This document shows, one piece after another, positions 48,665 through 58,664 of a stretch of DNA of 64,000 bases. The notes below the pieces were generated by a model. It did no database searches. It was not told where the DNA came from and worked only from the letters and a program-made list of their open reading frames with translations. How positions within the stretch are numbered: the first letter of the stretch is position 1; each line of letters begins with the position of its first letter. Position numbers and translations under genes: made by a program. This stretch comes from an uncultured Opitutia bacterium (lineage in GTDB: Bacteria > Verrucomicrobiota > Verrucomicrobiia > Opitutales > Opitutaceae), in contig CAIUWA010000036.1 of the NCBI GenBank assembly GCA_903902745.1, forward strand, positions 1-64,000, in the 5' to 3' direction.

Positions 48665-50413
48665 TCACTCCACGACCTGAATCGTGCGCGTGACCTGGGC
48701 CGGGAGGAGTTTGCCGGGAAGCAAATGACGCTCCCACAGCGGCACAAACGTGTCGCGCTTCTGGTAGCGCGTCTCGTCCGCGCCGCGGGCGATGCGCTCG
48801 AAGGTTCCCGGCAGCTCCAGCGTGGCGGTGGTTTGATCCGTGAAGACCGGCGCCTTCTCGACCACGGCGAGATAGAGGCCGTCGCTGCGGCGGTCGTCGC
48901 TCATTGCGGCCAGGTAGGCGTCAAAGCTGCGCAATTGCGCGGCCGGAATGCTGCGCGGATGTCCGGTCAGTTCATCCATGATGCGCCCGGGCAACAGGAC
49001 GACATCGAGGTTCCGGCCGATCCAGCTGGGATCGATCGCGATGCCCAGCACCTCGCGATGCGTTTCGCCCTGCCAGTCGCGCCAGGCGACGGTCGCCTGG
49101 ACCGTCTCGCCGGCGCGGGCGGTCGAGCGGGAAAGCTGGAAAACATCCAGCACCGCGGAGGGATTCTGCTCCAGCGCCTCGACGGTGAACTTCACGTGGT
49201 CGGGGAAGGTCTTCTCGTAGGGATTCTGGAGGTTGGCGGTGAGGCGCTGCACGAATTCGCCCAAGCCCTGGGCAAACGCCTGCGGGCCGGCATAGAGCGT
49301 CTTGCTGGCGAGGGCCTGGCCGGCGGCAAAGTTGACGTCACTGGTCAGACGGAATCCCTCCGACAGGCCGGCGTCGTTCGAGCTGAGGATGGCTTGGGTG
49401 ACGCCCGCGGCGACGACGGCGGGCGTGAGCTGGGCCTGGCGCACGACGGAAAAATGCAGCGAATGCGGCTCGCCGTGCTGTGGCTGCACGACGACCTCCA
49501 CGGGAATCAGCGCGGGCCCTGGCCCGAGGGTGCCCGCGATCGCGGACAAGCGATCCTGCGCGATGGTGCCGATGACCGCGCCGGTGTTGGCGACCTTGAT
49601 CGACTGCATGTTGGACGGCAGGATGGTGATGATCTCCGCCTCGCACATCGGCAGCTCGACATCACCGAGGGAAAGCAGGGGATGGCCGAAGGCTGTCACG
49701 CGTTGGCCTTCGACGCGCGAAACCGTGCCGGTGCCAGCGAGGGTGATGTCACCGGTGGAGAGAGCCACGGAAACGGCCGAGCCAGGGACCAGGGCAGAGC
49801 CGGACGCCGACAGACTTGCGCCTCCCGTGCTGCTGCCGCCAAGGGCACTCGTACCCAGCCCGAGCGTGGCGAAGCGCGGAGCGAACAATTCCGCGACCGC
49901 GGGGCTGAGACCGCTGAAGGTGAAGACCGGCTGGAGGGCCTGATAGGTTGAGGTGGACGGAAGCGCGGCTGTGGTTGTCGCCCGCAGCGGGACGGATCCG
50001 ATCCGCGATTGCACCTCCGCGAGATCCGCCGCGGGCGTAAACCCCGCGTAGTGTACGGTCTCGAAGCGCTGGACCTGATAGCTCAACGCGCCCGCGAGTT
50101 TGCCGCCGATGTAGAGCGGGCTGCCGCTCATGCCCGCGACGGCGCCCATGTTCTGGACGCGCGGATCGGTGAGCTCGCAGATGATCATGGCCTTGCCCGG
50201 GCCGATCGCATTCTGCACCACCCCGGTGACCTCGACAGAGAACGGCTCGGGCTGCATGCCGCGAAATACCGTCCAGACCTCTCCCTTCATGCCGGGCTTG
50301 AGCTCGGAGAGGGGCAGGAGCGTCGCGTCAACGGGTTGTTCGGCGGATTTTAACGCAGAGGCCGCAGAGAAAACCGAGAGGAGGCAGAAAAACCGAATGG
50401 AGAAAAAAATCAT
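48665..50413 (-). CDS. SpoIVB (S55) peptidase-like exported protein
   Basis: This 582-residue protein resembles SpoIVB peptidase S55 proteins: LKPGMKGEVWTVFRGMQPEP, then AGMSGSPLYIGGKLAGALSY with candidate nucleophile Ser96 in GMSGSP, and later GTVSRVEGQRVTAFGHPLL. In Bacillus the family cleaves a sporulation regulator; here there is no sporulation context, so the role is probably general envelope proteolysis. The ATG at 50413 begins a signal peptide (MIFFSIRFFCLLSVFSAASA) that is itself encoded by an intergenic palindrome (50348-50444). GGAGG abuts the ATG, too close for ideal spacing. It is cotranscribed with hemL upstream (35 bp) and the propeller gene downstream (42 bp). Confidence 0.8.
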   Translation of the reverse strand: MIFFSIRFFCLLSVFSAASALKSAEQPVDATLLPLSELKPGMKGEVWTVFRGMQPEPFSVEVTGVVQNAIGPGKAMIICELTDPRVQNMGAVAGMSGSPLYIGGKLAGALSYQVQRFETVHYAGFTPAADLAEVQSRIGSVPLRATTTAALPSTSTYQALQPVFTFSGLSPAVAELFAPRFATLGLGTSALGGSSTGGASLSASGSALVPGSAVSVALSTGDITLAGTGTVSRVEGQRVTAFGHPLLSLGDVELPMCEAEIITILPSNMQSIKVANTGAVIGTIAQDRLSAIAGTLGPGPALIPVEVVVQPQHGEPHSLHFSVVRQAQLTPAVVAAGVTQAILSSNDAGLSEGFRLTSDVNFAAGQALASKTLYAGPQAFAQGLGEFVQRLTANLQNPYEKTFPDHVKFTVEALEQNPSAVLDVFQLSRSTARAGETVQATVAWRDWQGETHREVLGIAIDPSWIGRNLDVVLLPGRIMDELTGHPRSIPAAQLRSFDAYLAAMSDDRRSDGLYLAVVEKAPVFTDQTTATLELPGTFERIARGADETRYQKRDTFVPLWERHLLPGKLLPAQVTRTIQVVE

Positions 50414-50444
50414 CCTCCGTGCTCTCTGCGATCTCCGTGTTAAA
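50348..50444. repeat. Palindromic repeat overlapping the start of the S55 peptidase gene
   Basis: The left arm starts ttttaacgcagaggccgcag (50348) and the right arm ends cgatctccgtgttaaaa (50444); they are imperfect inverted copies of one sequence. It belongs to the same family as 6756-6830 and 44521-44617. On the minus strand it carries the start codon and signal-peptide codons of the downstream gene. Confidence 0.8.
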
Positions 50445-50448
50445 AGCA

Positions 50449-51726
50449 TCACAATCCTTTTATGCCATTTGCCAGCACCTCGCAAGCACGGTCGATGGCC
50501 GCGCCTTCATGGGCGGTGCTGATAAAACCGGCTTCGTAAGCGCTCGGCGCGAGATAGACGCCCTGCGCCAAGCAGGCGTGGAAGAAGCGGGCGAAGAGCT
50601 TCGCATCGCCGGTGAGGGCGGTGGCATAGTCGCGCACCGGCGTGGCGGTGAAGAAGATGCTGAACATGGAGCCGCACTGCGGTACCTGCGCGGGCAGACC
50701 TTTGGCCTTGGCCGCGGCCAGCACCGCCGCACTGAGTTGGCGGCCCAACTGATCGAGGCGGGCGTAGGGGTTGAGTTCCTCCAGCAGCCGCAGGCTGGCG
50801 ATGCCGGCGGCCATCGCGAGCGGGTTGCCGCTGAGTGTGCCCGCCTGGTAGACCGGGCCGAGCGGCGCGAGGTAATCCATGACGTCCGCGCGACCGCCAA
50901 AGGCCCCGACGGGCAGGCCGCCGCCGATGATCTTTCCGAGGCAGGTGAGGTCGGGGACGATGTTTTCCCGTTCCTGCACGCCGCCCTTGGCGATGCGGAA
51001 GCCGGTCATGACCTCATCGAAGATGAGCAGGGCGCCGTTCGCCGTGCACGCGGCGCGCAACTGGGCAAGATAGCCGGCATCGGGCATGATGAAGCCCACG
51101 TTGCCGCAGTACGGCTCGACGATGACGCAGGCTATCTTCCCGGGATTCGCGGCAAACGCGGCGGTGAGCGCCGGGACATCGTTGTAGGGCAGCACCACGG
51201 TTTCCTGCGCGAACGCGACGGGCACGCCGGCGCTGTCGGGATTCCCGTGGGTGAGTGCACCGGACCCGGCCTTGATGAGCAGCGAGTCCGAGTGTCCGTG
51301 ATAGCAGCCGGAGAACTTGATGATCTTGTCGCGCTTCGTGAAGCCGCGGGCGAGCCGGATGGCGGACATGGTCGCCTCGGTCCCGCTGTTGCACATGCGC
51401 ACTTTTTTGATGGAAGGCACGAAGCGCACGATGAGCTCGGCCATCTCGACCTCGTAGGGATTGGGCGTGCCGAACGACGTCCCGTGCTCGAGCGCGGCGG
51501 CGATGGCGGCCTTGATGCGTGGATGATTGTGCCCGTGGATGGCGGGGCCCCACGTGCCGACGAAGTCGATCAGCTCACGGCCATCGGCCGTGATGAGGGT
51601 CGCGCCGCGCGCCTCCTTGGTGAAAAAGGGCGTGCCACCGACAGAGCGGAAGGCGCGCACAGGCGAGTTCACGCCGCCGGGGATGAGCTGGAGGGCGCGG
51701 GCAAAAAGATCGGAAGAGGAAGACAT
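50449..51726 (-). CDS. hemL: Glutamate-1-semialdehyde 2,1-aminomutase
   Basis: This 425-residue PLP enzyme converts glutamate-1-semialdehyde to 5-aminolevulinate in the C5 route to tetrapyrroles. Motifs: [12 protein letters not shown] at the N-terminus, [44 protein letters not shown] and [17 protein letters not shown] with the PLP-binding Lys. Length is normal. It lies 80 bp downstream of nadE and 35 bp upstream of the S55 peptidase-like gene. Its presence indicates haem synthesis from glutamate. Confidence 0.96.
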   Translation of the reverse strand: MSSSSDLFARALQLIPGGVNSPVRAFRSVGGTPFFTKEARGATLITADGRELIDFVGTWGPAIHGHNHPRIKAAIAAALEHGTSFGTPNPYEVEMAELIVRFVPSIKKVRMCNSGTEATMSAIRLARGFTKRDKIIKFSGCYHGHSDSLLIKAGSGALTHGNPDSAGVPVAFAQETVVLPYNDVPALTAAFAANPGKIACVIVEPYCGNVGFIMPDAGYLAQLRAACTANGALLIFDEVMTGFRIAKGGVQERENIVPDLTCLGKIIGGGLPVGAFGGRADVMDYLAPLGPVYQAGTLSGNPLAMAAGIASLRLLEELNPYARLDQLGRQLSAAVLAAAKAKGLPAQVPQCGSMFSIFFTATPVRDYATALTGDAKLFARFFHACLAQGVYLAPSAYEAGFISTAHEGAAIDRACEVLANGIKGL

Positions 51727-51729
51727 GAG

Positions 51730-51764
51730 ACTAATAAGTCCTATAGGAAAAATAAGACCTATGG
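51730..51764. repeat. Short 'aagtcctatagg / aagacctatgg' repeat
   Basis: Two related units (aagtcctatagg and aagacctatgg) lie just upstream of hemL, similar in motif to the repeat at 33900-33938. It probably sits in the hemL leader or promoter region. The boundaries are approximate. Confidence 0.35.
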
Positions 51765-51806
51765 AAAGGCATCATCCATATCACAACCAGTGGCAATACG
51801 CGCGGT

Positions 51807-53525
51807 TCAGCTCACGTATTTTTGGACGATCGGGATGCGGCGGCCGACGCCGAAGGCGAGGGGGGTGATCTTCAGGCCGGGGGCGGCCTGCTTTCGCTTG
51901 TATTCGTTGAGGTCGACCTTGCGGACGACGTCCCGGACCACGGCCTCGGTGAATCCCTGCGCGATGAGATCGCGCGTGGGCAGGCCTTCCTCCACGTAGC
52001 CCTTGAGGAGGGCGTCGAGCACGTCGTAGGGCGGGAGGCTGTCCTGGTCCGTCTGGTCAGGCCGCAGCTCGGCGCTCGGCGGTTTTTCGATGCTCGACTG
52101 CGGGATGGGCGGCGTGCGCCCGGCGCGGCGGGCGTCGGCATTGATCCAGTTGGACAACGCGTAGACCTGCGTCTTGAAGAGATCCGAGATGACCGCCAGG
52201 CCGCCCGCCATGTCGCCGTAGAGCGTGCAGTAGCCGACGGCGATCTCGCTCTTGTTTCCAGTCGTAAGGAGGAGGGCGTTGAACTTGTTGGAGAGCGCCA
52301 TCATGACGACCCCGCGCACGCGGGCCTGGATGTTTTCCTCGGTCACGTCGCGCGGGCGGCCGGTGAAGATCGGGCCGAGGGCGGCTTCGCATGCGGTGAC
52401 GGCATCGGCGATGGCAATCGTTTCAAACTGGACGCCAAGGTTTGCGGCGAGGATTCGCGCATCATCCCGTGAGTGCTGCGACGAGATCTGCGAGGGCAGG
52501 GAGACGCCGATGACGTTTTCCGGCCCGAACGCCGCGGCGGCGATCACGCCCACGACGGCGGAATCGATGCCGCCGGAAAGCGCGATCAGCGCGCGCTTGA
52601 AGCCGCTCTTGTGCGCGTAGTCGCGCAAGCCGAGCGTGAGCGCGGCAAAGATGTCGGCCATTTCCGGCTGATCGAAGGTCGGCGCGAGGGCATCCGGCCG
52701 GTTGGCCGGTGGCGTCGCAGGTTTTGCAGCGCCCGGCGGATTAGTCGCCGCCCGGCCGCAGGCCACTTCGACCACGCGCAACTCCTCGGCAAAGGCCGCG
52801 AGCCCGGCGGTGATGCGGCCGGTCGCATCGCTGACCAGCGAGCGACCGTCAAAGACCAGCTCGTCATTGCCGCCCACGGCATTGACGTACACCAGCGGAC
52901 AACCGAGAGCCTTCGCCGCATCGGTCACGAGGGTCTGGCGGACGCCGCCCTTGTCATTGTGCCATGGGCTGGCGGAGAGATTGACCACGAGGTCGCATTT
53001 CTGGGCGGCGAGCTGCTTCACCGGGTCGAGCCCGTGGTACAGCCGGCGGGTGCTGATCATCGGGTGGGTCCAGATATCCTCGCAGATCGTCACGCCGATC
53101 CGCAGGCCGCCGTGCACGATGACCGACGGCTGGGGGGCGGGCTCGAAATAGCGGTCCTCGTCAAAGACATCATAGGTCGGCAACAGGCACTTGCAGGCGA
53201 CCGAGACCACGCGCCCGCGATGGCAGAAGGCGGCAGCATTCGAGTAAGGCCGGCCTTGGCCCGTGACGTTGGCGACAACGGTGCCCACGAGGGCCGGCAC
53301 CTCACCGATCGCGGCGGCGATGGCGGTGAGTGAGTCCTCAACGTCGGGCACGAACCGCCGCTTGAACAGCAGGTCGCGCGGCGGGTAGCCGCAGACGATC
53401 AGCTCCGGGAAAACCACGAGTTCGGCGCCCTGCGTCACGAGGGCGGAGTAGGCGCGGAGGATCTGCCGCTGGTTGCCGGCGAGGTCACCGACGGTCGGGT
53501 TGAGCTGGGCGAGGCCGATGCGCAT
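51807..53525 (-). CDS. nadE: Glutamine-dependent NAD+ synthetase
   Basis: This 572-residue two-domain enzyme makes NAD+ from deamido-NAD+, ATP and glutamine. The N-terminal nitrilase-type glutaminase has its Glu-Lys-Cys triad in [20 protein letters not shown] and VTICEDIW. The C-terminal synthetase (from about 300) has the PP-loop [12 protein letters not shown] and [21 protein letters not shown] short Ala/Pro-rich linker ([15 protein letters not shown]) joins the two. The start is the ATG of [19 protein letters not shown]; the longer upstream frame does not look coding. It is divergent from tolC across 95 bp. Confidence 0.95.
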   Translation of the reverse strand: MRIGLAQLNPTVGDLAGNQRQILRAYSALVTQGAELVVFPELIVCGYPPRDLLFKRRFVPDVEDSLTAIAAAIGEVPALVGTVVANVTGQGRPYSNAAAFCHRGRVVSVACKCLLPTYDVFDEDRYFEPAPQPSVIVHGGLRIGVTICEDIWTHPMISTRRLYHGLDPVKQLAAQKCDLVVNLSASPWHNDKGGVRQTLVTDAAKALGCPLVYVNAVGGNDELVFDGRSLVSDATGRITAGLAAFAEELRVVEVACGRAATNPPGAAKPATPPANRPDALAPTFDQPEMADIFAALTLGLRDYAHKSGFKRALIALSGGIDSAVVGVIAAAAFGPENVIGVSLPSQISSQHSRDDARILAANLGVQFETIAIADAVTACEAALGPIFTGRPRDVTEENIQARVRGVVMMALSNKFNALLLTTGNKSEIAVGYCTLYGDMAGGLAVISDLFKTQVYALSNWINADARRAGRTPPIPQSSIEKPPSAELRPDQTDQDSLPPYDVLDALLKGYVEEGLPTRDLIAQGFTEAVVRDVVRKVDLNEYKRKQAAPGLKITPLAFGVGRRIPIVQKYVS

Positions 53526-53620
53526 GAAAGTGAACCGGCAAACGTGAACGGCTTTCCGCGGGCTGACAACTCGCAAGGCTTGCACTGGCACCAACCCGCA
53601 CGATTTGCTGTCATCCCGCC

Positions 53621-54940
53621 ATGCATTTGAAACTGTTCCCTTCCGGTTGCCTCGGACTGGCCGCCGCGCTCGCCGCGACCGGGCTGGCCGCCGCCGACAC
53701 CGCCACCCTCACGCTGGATGACGCCTTGCGCTCCGCCGAGCAGATCAACGTAGACGTGCTGCTCGGACGCGAGGGCGTGAACCAGGCGCAGGCCCAGGCC
53801 GGCCAGGTCCGTGCGGGCTTGCTGCCCGACGTCACCCTGAGTGCGCAACAGCGGCGCACCTCCAGCGTCTCCGTCAGCAACGGCGTGGCCACGGAGGGAT
53901 CGCCGAACAATCGTTTCGACGCCAACCTCACCGGCAGCTTCAGTGTGCTCAATCCCCAGCAGTTCTCCGCGCTGCGGGCCGCGCGCACCGGGGTGGAGGC
54001 GGCCGACTTCAGCTATCGCGCCAGCGTGCAGGGCGCACTGGCGGATGTCGCGCAGACCTACTTCACGCATCTCCGGAATGTGCATCGCATCGCGGTGCTC
54101 GACGCCAATGTCGAGCGCGCGCGCCAGCTCCTCGAGCTCGCGACCAACCAGTTTTCCGTCGGGGTGGCCACGCAGATCGACGTCACCCGCGCCCGCTCCC
54201 TGCTGGCCCAGGCCCAGCAGGCTAGGCTCCAGCAGGACACCGTCGTTTACCAGAGCGACCTGCTGCTGAAGCGCCTGTTGAACCTGGAGGGCGGCAAGCC
54301 GGTGCAACTGGCCGATTTCACGGTCCGCCGCCTGGCCGGCAGCGATTTCAGCGCCGCCGAGGAACACGCCGCCTTCGCGCAGCGGCCGGACTGGCTGTCG
54401 GCGCAAAAGTCGCTGGACCGAACCAAACTCGACGTGCGCACCGCGAGCTTTGAGCGGCTGCCGGTCCTCGCGCTGTCCGGGCAGTACGGTTATTCAGCCG
54501 CCGAGTTTGACGACGGCGGCAAGAAGGCCGGCTGGTTTGCCGGAGCCATCGTGTCGGTACCCGTGTTTGACGGACTGAGGAGCAATGCCGACCGGCGCCT
54601 GGCGCTGTCGCGCCAGCGGGCCGGGGAATTCCGCCTGCGTGATCTCGAGCTGCAGATTGCGGCGGAGATCCGGCTGGCGGTCCAGAATGCCGCCTCGCGC
54701 TTCCGCCAGATCGATGTTGCCGAGACCGGACTGAAGCTGGGCGAGGAGGAGTTGCGGCTGGCCCGCGTGCGCTTCGAGCAGGGCGTGGCGGACAACCGCG
54801 AGGTCATCGAGGCGCAGAACACCCTGGCGCTCGCCAGCGACAACTTCAACGAGGCCATCTACCAGTACAACCTGAGCCGGGTCGAACTGGCCCGCGCAAA
54901 GGGCGAGGTGCGCGGGATTCTCGCCGAGAAGCAGGAATGA
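53621..54940 (+). CDS. TolC family outer-membrane efflux protein
   Basis: This 439-residue protein has a signal peptide ([15 protein letters not shown], cleavage near 24) and the duplicated helical/beta layout of TolC-type outer-membrane channels: [20 protein letters not shown] at the start and the paired region [20 protein letters not shown] and [20 protein letters not shown]. Such proteins form trimeric exit ducts for efflux pumps or type I secretion. No inner-membrane pump or adaptor gene is next to it, so the partner is elsewhere. The stop overlaps the maf start (ATGA). Confidence 0.9.
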   Translation: MHLKLFPSGCLGLAAALAATGLAAADTATLTLDDALRSAEQINVDVLLGREGVNQAQAQAGQVRAGLLPDVTLSAQQRRTSSVSVSNGVATEGSPNNRFDANLTGSFSVLNPQQFSALRAARTGVEAADFSYRASVQGALADVAQTYFTHLRNVHRIAVLDANVERARQLLELATNQFSVGVATQIDVTRARSLLAQAQQARLQQDTVVYQSDLLLKRLLNLEGGKPVQLADFTVRRLAGSDFSAAEEHAAFAQRPDWLSAQKSLDRTKLDVRTASFERLPVLALSGQYGYSAAEFDDGGKKAGWFAGAIVSVPVFDGLRSNADRRLALSRQRAGEFRLRDLELQIAAEIRLAVQNAASRFRQIDVAETGLKLGEEELRLARVRFEQGVADNREVIEAQNTLALASDNFNEAIYQYNLSRVELARAKGEVRGILAEKQE

Positions 54941-55518
54941 GCGCAGCACCGCGCCTGATCCTTGCGTCCGCCTCGCCCCGCCGGCGCGAACTGCTCGCGG
55001 AGCTCGGGGTGGTTTTTGACGTCATTCCCGCCGAGGTCGTCGAGCACGAGGATCCCTCGTCCGATCCGCGCCTCATGGTCGCGCACAATTCCGCGTTAAA
55101 GGCTGACTGGGTGGCCGCGCGGCATCCAGACGCGCTGGTGCTGGGCGCGGACACGACCGTGTTCATCGACGGGGTGGTGCTCAACAAGCCGCGCGACCTC
55201 GCCGATGCCCGCAGCATGCTCCGCCGGCTGAGCGGGCGCACCCACACCGTCTTCACGGGCCTCGCCCTGCGCCGGGCCCGGGATGGCTGGCAGGCCGATG
55301 AAGGCGTGGCGAGCGACGTGACCTTCAAGCCGCTCGATGAGGCGGTGATCACGGACTATCTCGCCCGGGTCCACGTGCTGGACAAGGCCGGCGCCTACGG
55401 CATCCAGGAGCACGCGGAGCTCCTCGTGGCGGGCCGGACCGGCTCGTATACGAATATTATGGGCCTGCCGCTCGAAACCACGAAACAAATTTTGACGCGT
55501 GCGGGTCTGATGGGTTAA
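54937..55518 (+). CDS. maf: Maf family nucleotide pyrophosphatase
   Basis: This 193-residue enzyme is a Maf-like nucleoside triphosphate pyrophosphatase that hydrolyses non-canonical or dTTP/UTP-type nucleotides and is linked to septum control. Motifs: LILASASPRRRELLAELGV, VLGADTTVFIDG (metal-binding Asp), KPRDLADARSMLRRLSGRTH and KAGAYGIQEHAELLV. Both ends fit the family length. The ATGA overlap with tolC implies translational coupling. Whether it prefers dTTP/UTP or another base cannot be judged by eye. Confidence 0.93.
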   Translation: MSAAPRLILASASPRRRELLAELGVVFDVIPAEVVEHEDPSSDPRLMVAHNSALKADWVAARHPDALVLGADTTVFIDGVVLNKPRDLADARSMLRRLSGRTHTVFTGLALRRARDGWQADEGVASDVTFKPLDEAVITDYLARVHVLDKAGAYGIQEHAELLVAGRTGSYTNIMGLPLETTKQILTRAGLMG

Positions 55519-55539
55519 CTAGGCGCCTCAATCGCCCGC

Positions 55540-56649
55540 ATGAGTTCCACTTTATCCGCTCCTCCTGAACGCCCGGCCCGCCGCCTGGCGGTGCCGCGGT
55601 TTTCCAGCGACCCGGAGGTGCGGTCGGTCCAGGTCGGCGTGGTGGCCACGGTGATCATCCACCTGCTGCTCCTGTTGCTTTTCCCCGCGATGTTCCGGAA
55701 CGACATGAAGGGCATCATCCGGCCGGCGGCGGCCAAGCCGCAGTTCAACATCGAGCTCGCCCCCGAAACCTTCACCCAGACCAAGCCGCCCGCCCCGTTC
55801 AAGTTCGTCGAGACCAACCCGGATGCCCCGGAAAATGTCCCGGACAAGACCGAAAACTTTGGCGCGCAGAACCAGCAGGTCGCCCAGGAGAAGCCCACGC
55901 CCGATGGCAAAAGCGACCGCCCCGCGATCGAGGGCCAGACGGAAATCCAGTCCACGCAAATCGTCGACGGCCGCAAGAGCGACCCGGTCGTCCCGCAGGA
56001 AGTCGTGCCACCCATGCAGACGCCGGTGGCCACCGAGGCCGTGGAGGCGGCCAAGCGGGCGCAGGATCCGTTGGCCGGCTTCGACAAGACCGTGGGTGAA
56101 AACAAGGAAGGTGTCGGCAGCAACATTGCCCCGGCCACGGCGCATGCCGAGGACGTGCCGGAGAAGGTTGAGGGGACGAGGGACGCGCCCCTGGTCGTCG
56201 GAGCCACCAGCAAGACGATCAACATCGATCCCCGCACTCCCCAGCCGAGACCCCAGCTCGTCAAGAATGTGCGCGCGGCGATCTTTCAGGAAAACAAACT
56301 GGGCACCTCGAACATTGGCCTCACCGCCTACAACGCGAAGTGGAGCAGCTACGGCGCCTACCTGCATAAGCTGATCGATGCGATCGATGCGCGCTGGCAG
56401 TATCTGGTCAGCGCCAGCAAACATTACCCGCAGCCGGGCAGCCGGGTGACCGTGACGTTTGTCCTCAATTCCCAGGGGCGCATCGCCAGCATCCGGACGG
56501 TCGATGGTGACGCAGGCGAGCTCGCCACCAACTGGTGCGTGACCGCCATCAGCCCCAGCGCGGAGTTCAGCTATGGCGAATGGACCAGCGACATGCTCGC
56601 GGTCTTCGGCGACAAGCAGGAGCTCACGTTCACCTTTCTTTATCGGTGA
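55540..56649 (+). CDS. TonB-like single-pass periplasmic protein
   Basis: This 369-residue protein has a cytoplasmic N-terminus, one membrane helix (VGVVATVIIHLLLLLLFPAM, about 33-52), a long Pro/Gln/Glu-rich periplasmic spacer (about 60-250) and a compact C-terminal domain (about 265-369; RVTVTFVLNSQGRIASIRTV) like the TonB C-terminal fold. It would transmit energy or span the periplasm. No exbB or exbD adjoins it; the only ExbB-like gene in the window is about 33 kb away. It is next to tolC-maf and overlaps rluA by 4 bp. Confidence 0.75.
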   Translation: MSSTLSAPPERPARRLAVPRFSSDPEVRSVQVGVVATVIIHLLLLLLFPAMFRNDMKGIIRPAAAKPQFNIELAPETFTQTKPPAPFKFVETNPDAPENVPDKTENFGAQNQQVAQEKPTPDGKSDRPAIEGQTEIQSTQIVDGRKSDPVVPQEVVPPMQTPVATEAVEAAKRAQDPLAGFDKTVGENKEGVGSNIAPATAHAEDVPEKVEGTRDAPLVVGATSKTINIDPRTPQPRPQLVKNVRAAIFQENKLGTSNIGLTAYNAKWSSYGAYLHKLIDAIDARWQYLVSASKHYPQPGSRVTVTFVLNSQGRIASIRTVDGDAGELATNWCVTAISPSAEFSYGEWTSDMLAVFGDKQELTFTFLYR

Positions 56650-57404
56650 ACGGGGCGGGGGAGAACTTCTGGGCCACATTGCCGCTGGGCCGGGGCGTGC
56701 AGCTCATCACCCGCGATGCCAACGGTGTCGCCGCCTTCGCCAAGCCCGACGGCGTGCTGTCGCATCCCAACACGCCCAAGGACGAGCCCCGCTCGCTCCT
56801 GACCGTCCGCTACGACCTGGAGCGCGAAGCCTATGAGTGGAGCGATGCCGGTGGGGTGAAGCGCCAGTTGCATCTGCTCAACCGCCTCGACTCGGCCACC
56901 TCCGGCGTGATCCTGGCGGCGGCGGATGAAATCTTGGCGCGGGAGATCCGCGCCCAATTCAAACGCAAGCAGGTGCGGAAGGTTTATCTCGCGCTCGTCT
57001 TCGGCCGGCCCTCGCAAGCCCGGCAAGTGTGGCGCGACCGGCTCGCCGTGGAAAAGAAGGGCGCCAAAATCCGGACCAGCGCGGACGGCCACGTGCCCGC
57101 CGAATGCGAGGTGAGCGTATTGCGGACGGGAAGCAAGGAGTCGGGCGTGGCGCTCCTCCGCCTCGAACCGCGCACGGGCCGGAGTCATCAGCTCCGGGTC
57201 CAGTGCGCCCGGCACCATCACCCGATCGCGGGCGACCAGACGTACGGCGATTTTCCGCGCAACCGCGAGTTCGCGAAGCGCACCGGGACCAAGCGGCTCT
57301 TCCTACATTCGCTGGAGACGGATTTCGTCTACGAGCGGGGCGGTCGGAAATTTACCTTCGCCGCGAAGGCGCCGTTGCCGCCGGAGTTCGAGGCGTACCT
57401 TTAG
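56646..57404 (+). CDS. RluA family pseudouridine synthase
   Basis: This 252-residue protein is a pseudouridine synthase of the RluA superfamily modifying rRNA or tRNA uridines. The catalytic motif is HLLNRLDSATSGVIL (Asp in RLD), with RKVYLALVFGRP, RLEPRTGRSHQLRVQCARH and HPIAGDQTYGD following. There is no S4 domain. The GTG at 56646 is chosen because it overlaps the upstream TGA by 3 bases (GTGA) and the earlier ATG lies inside the tonB-like gene. Precise RNA target is not predictable. Confidence 0.88.
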   Translation: MNGAGENFWATLPLGRGVQLITRDANGVAAFAKPDGVLSHPNTPKDEPRSLLTVRYDLEREAYEWSDAGGVKRQLHLLNRLDSATSGVILAAADEILAREIRAQFKRKQVRKVYLALVFGRPSQARQVWRDRLAVEKKGAKIRTSADGHVPAECEVSVLRTGSKESGVALLRLEPRTGRSHQLRVQCARHHHPIAGDQTYGDFPRNREFAKRTGTKRLFLHSLETDFVYERGGRKFTFAAKAPLPPEFEAYL

Positions 57405-57427
57405 CCGGGCCGGCGATTTGCCCATTG

Positions 57428-57533
57428 GTAGGGCGAGGCGTCCCTGCGGACTTGTCCGCCGTAGCCTTGGCGAAGGTGGAGCCGCGGTCCCTCGTGAGCC
57501 TGTCTAACGGCTCACCGGGACGGTTCGCCCTAC
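57428..57533. repeat. Long composite REP-like element (GTAG...CTAC)
   Basis: It begins gtagggcgaggcgtccctgc and ends cggttcgccctac, sharing both ends and internal order with 24509-24586, and contains an extra segment (gcggacttgtccgccgtagc) that itself folds. It occupies most of the gap between rluA and the DAHP synthase gene. Confidence 0.75.
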
Positions 57534-57607
57534 CTTGGAACGCAAACAAGATACCCTTGCATTAAATTCTGTCTCCGTTCGTCCATTCAGTCTAAATCTC
57601 TGTTCTC

Positions 57608-58645
57608 ATGATTCTCCCCAAGTCCAACCGGCTCACCCCTGAACAGCTCAGCGAAGTCACGGCGATCGTCGCGGAGTTCGGCTGCAAGATTCAGCCCATT
57701 GTCGGTACCGTGCGGACGATCTACGCCATCGTCGGCGACGAGCGTGAAGAGCTGATGATCAACCGGCTGGAAGGGCTGGACTACGTTGACCGCATCGACC
57801 GCATCCAGTCGCCGTTCAAGCTGATGGACCGCCGCTCCGACCTCGCCACCCATCGCGTCACGCTGGGCGGGGTAACACTGGGTGATGAGCTGTTTGTCAT
57901 CGCGGGCCAGTGCACCATCGACCCGAAGAACCCGAATTATTTCTACGAGACCGCGGCCGCCGTGAAGGAGGCCGGGGCCCATCTCATCCGCGGCGGCGTC
58001 TGGAAGCCGCGCACCAATCCCTACACGTTCCAGGGCGACACGAAGTCGCTCGACATCCTTATGGAAGGCCACCGGCGCACGGGGCTGCCGGTCGACGCCG
58101 AGGTGATGGACGAGCAGCAGCTGCAGCTCGCGCTCGATGCCGGTGTGCACATGCTTCAGGTCGGCGCGCGCAACGCCCTGAACTATTCGCTGCTCCGCGC
58201 CATCGGGCGCGCGGTGGCCGAGCGGAAGACCGTGGTGCTCCTCAAGCGCAGCCTGCACATGGGTGCACTCAGCGAATTTATTTCGGCCGCCGAGTACATT
58301 GCCGCGTTTGGCAACCCGAACATCATCCTGTGCCCGCGCGGGACCGCACCCACGCTCGACGGCTATCGCAATCATCCCGATGAGAGCATTACGCCCCTGT
58401 TGAAGGAAAAAACCTGGGCGCCGGTCGTCGTCGATCCCTCTCACTCGGTGGGCAAGGCCGCCTACGTGCCCGCCTGCGCCCTGGCCGCGGTCGCCTACGG
58501 CGCCGACGGATTGTGCATCGAGGCCCACGTCAGCCCCAACCACGGCATCGGCGACGACCCGAAGCAGGCGCTCACGCCCGCCGTGCTGGCGGAGACCATC
58601 GCGCAGGCCCGGCAGATCTGGAAACTTCGGCACAAAGCCAAGTGA
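57608..58645 (+). CDS. aroF: 3-deoxy-7-phosphoheptulonate (DAHP) synthase
   Basis: This 345-residue enzyme condenses PEP and erythrose 4-phosphate in the first shikimate-pathway step. Residues 1-70 form the ferredoxin-like regulatory domain of the AroA-I-beta type (SEVTAIVAEFGCKIQPIVGT), as in Thermotoga and Bacillus enzymes, which senses aromatic amino acids. The TIM barrel carries IAGQCTIDPKNPNYFYETAA, HLIRGGVWKPRTNPYTFQG, LLKRSLHMG and VVDPSHSVGKA. It is preceded and followed by REP-like elements and is apparently monocistronic. Confidence 0.93.
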   Translation: MILPKSNRLTPEQLSEVTAIVAEFGCKIQPIVGTVRTIYAIVGDEREELMINRLEGLDYVDRIDRIQSPFKLMDRRSDLATHRVTLGGVTLGDELFVIAGQCTIDPKNPNYFYETAAAVKEAGAHLIRGGVWKPRTNPYTFQGDTKSLDILMEGHRRTGLPVDAEVMDEQQLQLALDAGVHMLQVGARNALNYSLLRAIGRAVAERKTVVLLKRSLHMGALSEFISAAEYIAAFGNPNIILCPRGTAPTLDGYRNHPDESITPLLKEKTWAPVVVDPSHSVGKAAYVPACALAAVAYGADGLCIEAHVSPNHGIGDDPKQALTPAVLAETIAQARQIWKLRHKAK

Positions 58646-58664
58646 GTTGATTAGGGGGTTTGGT

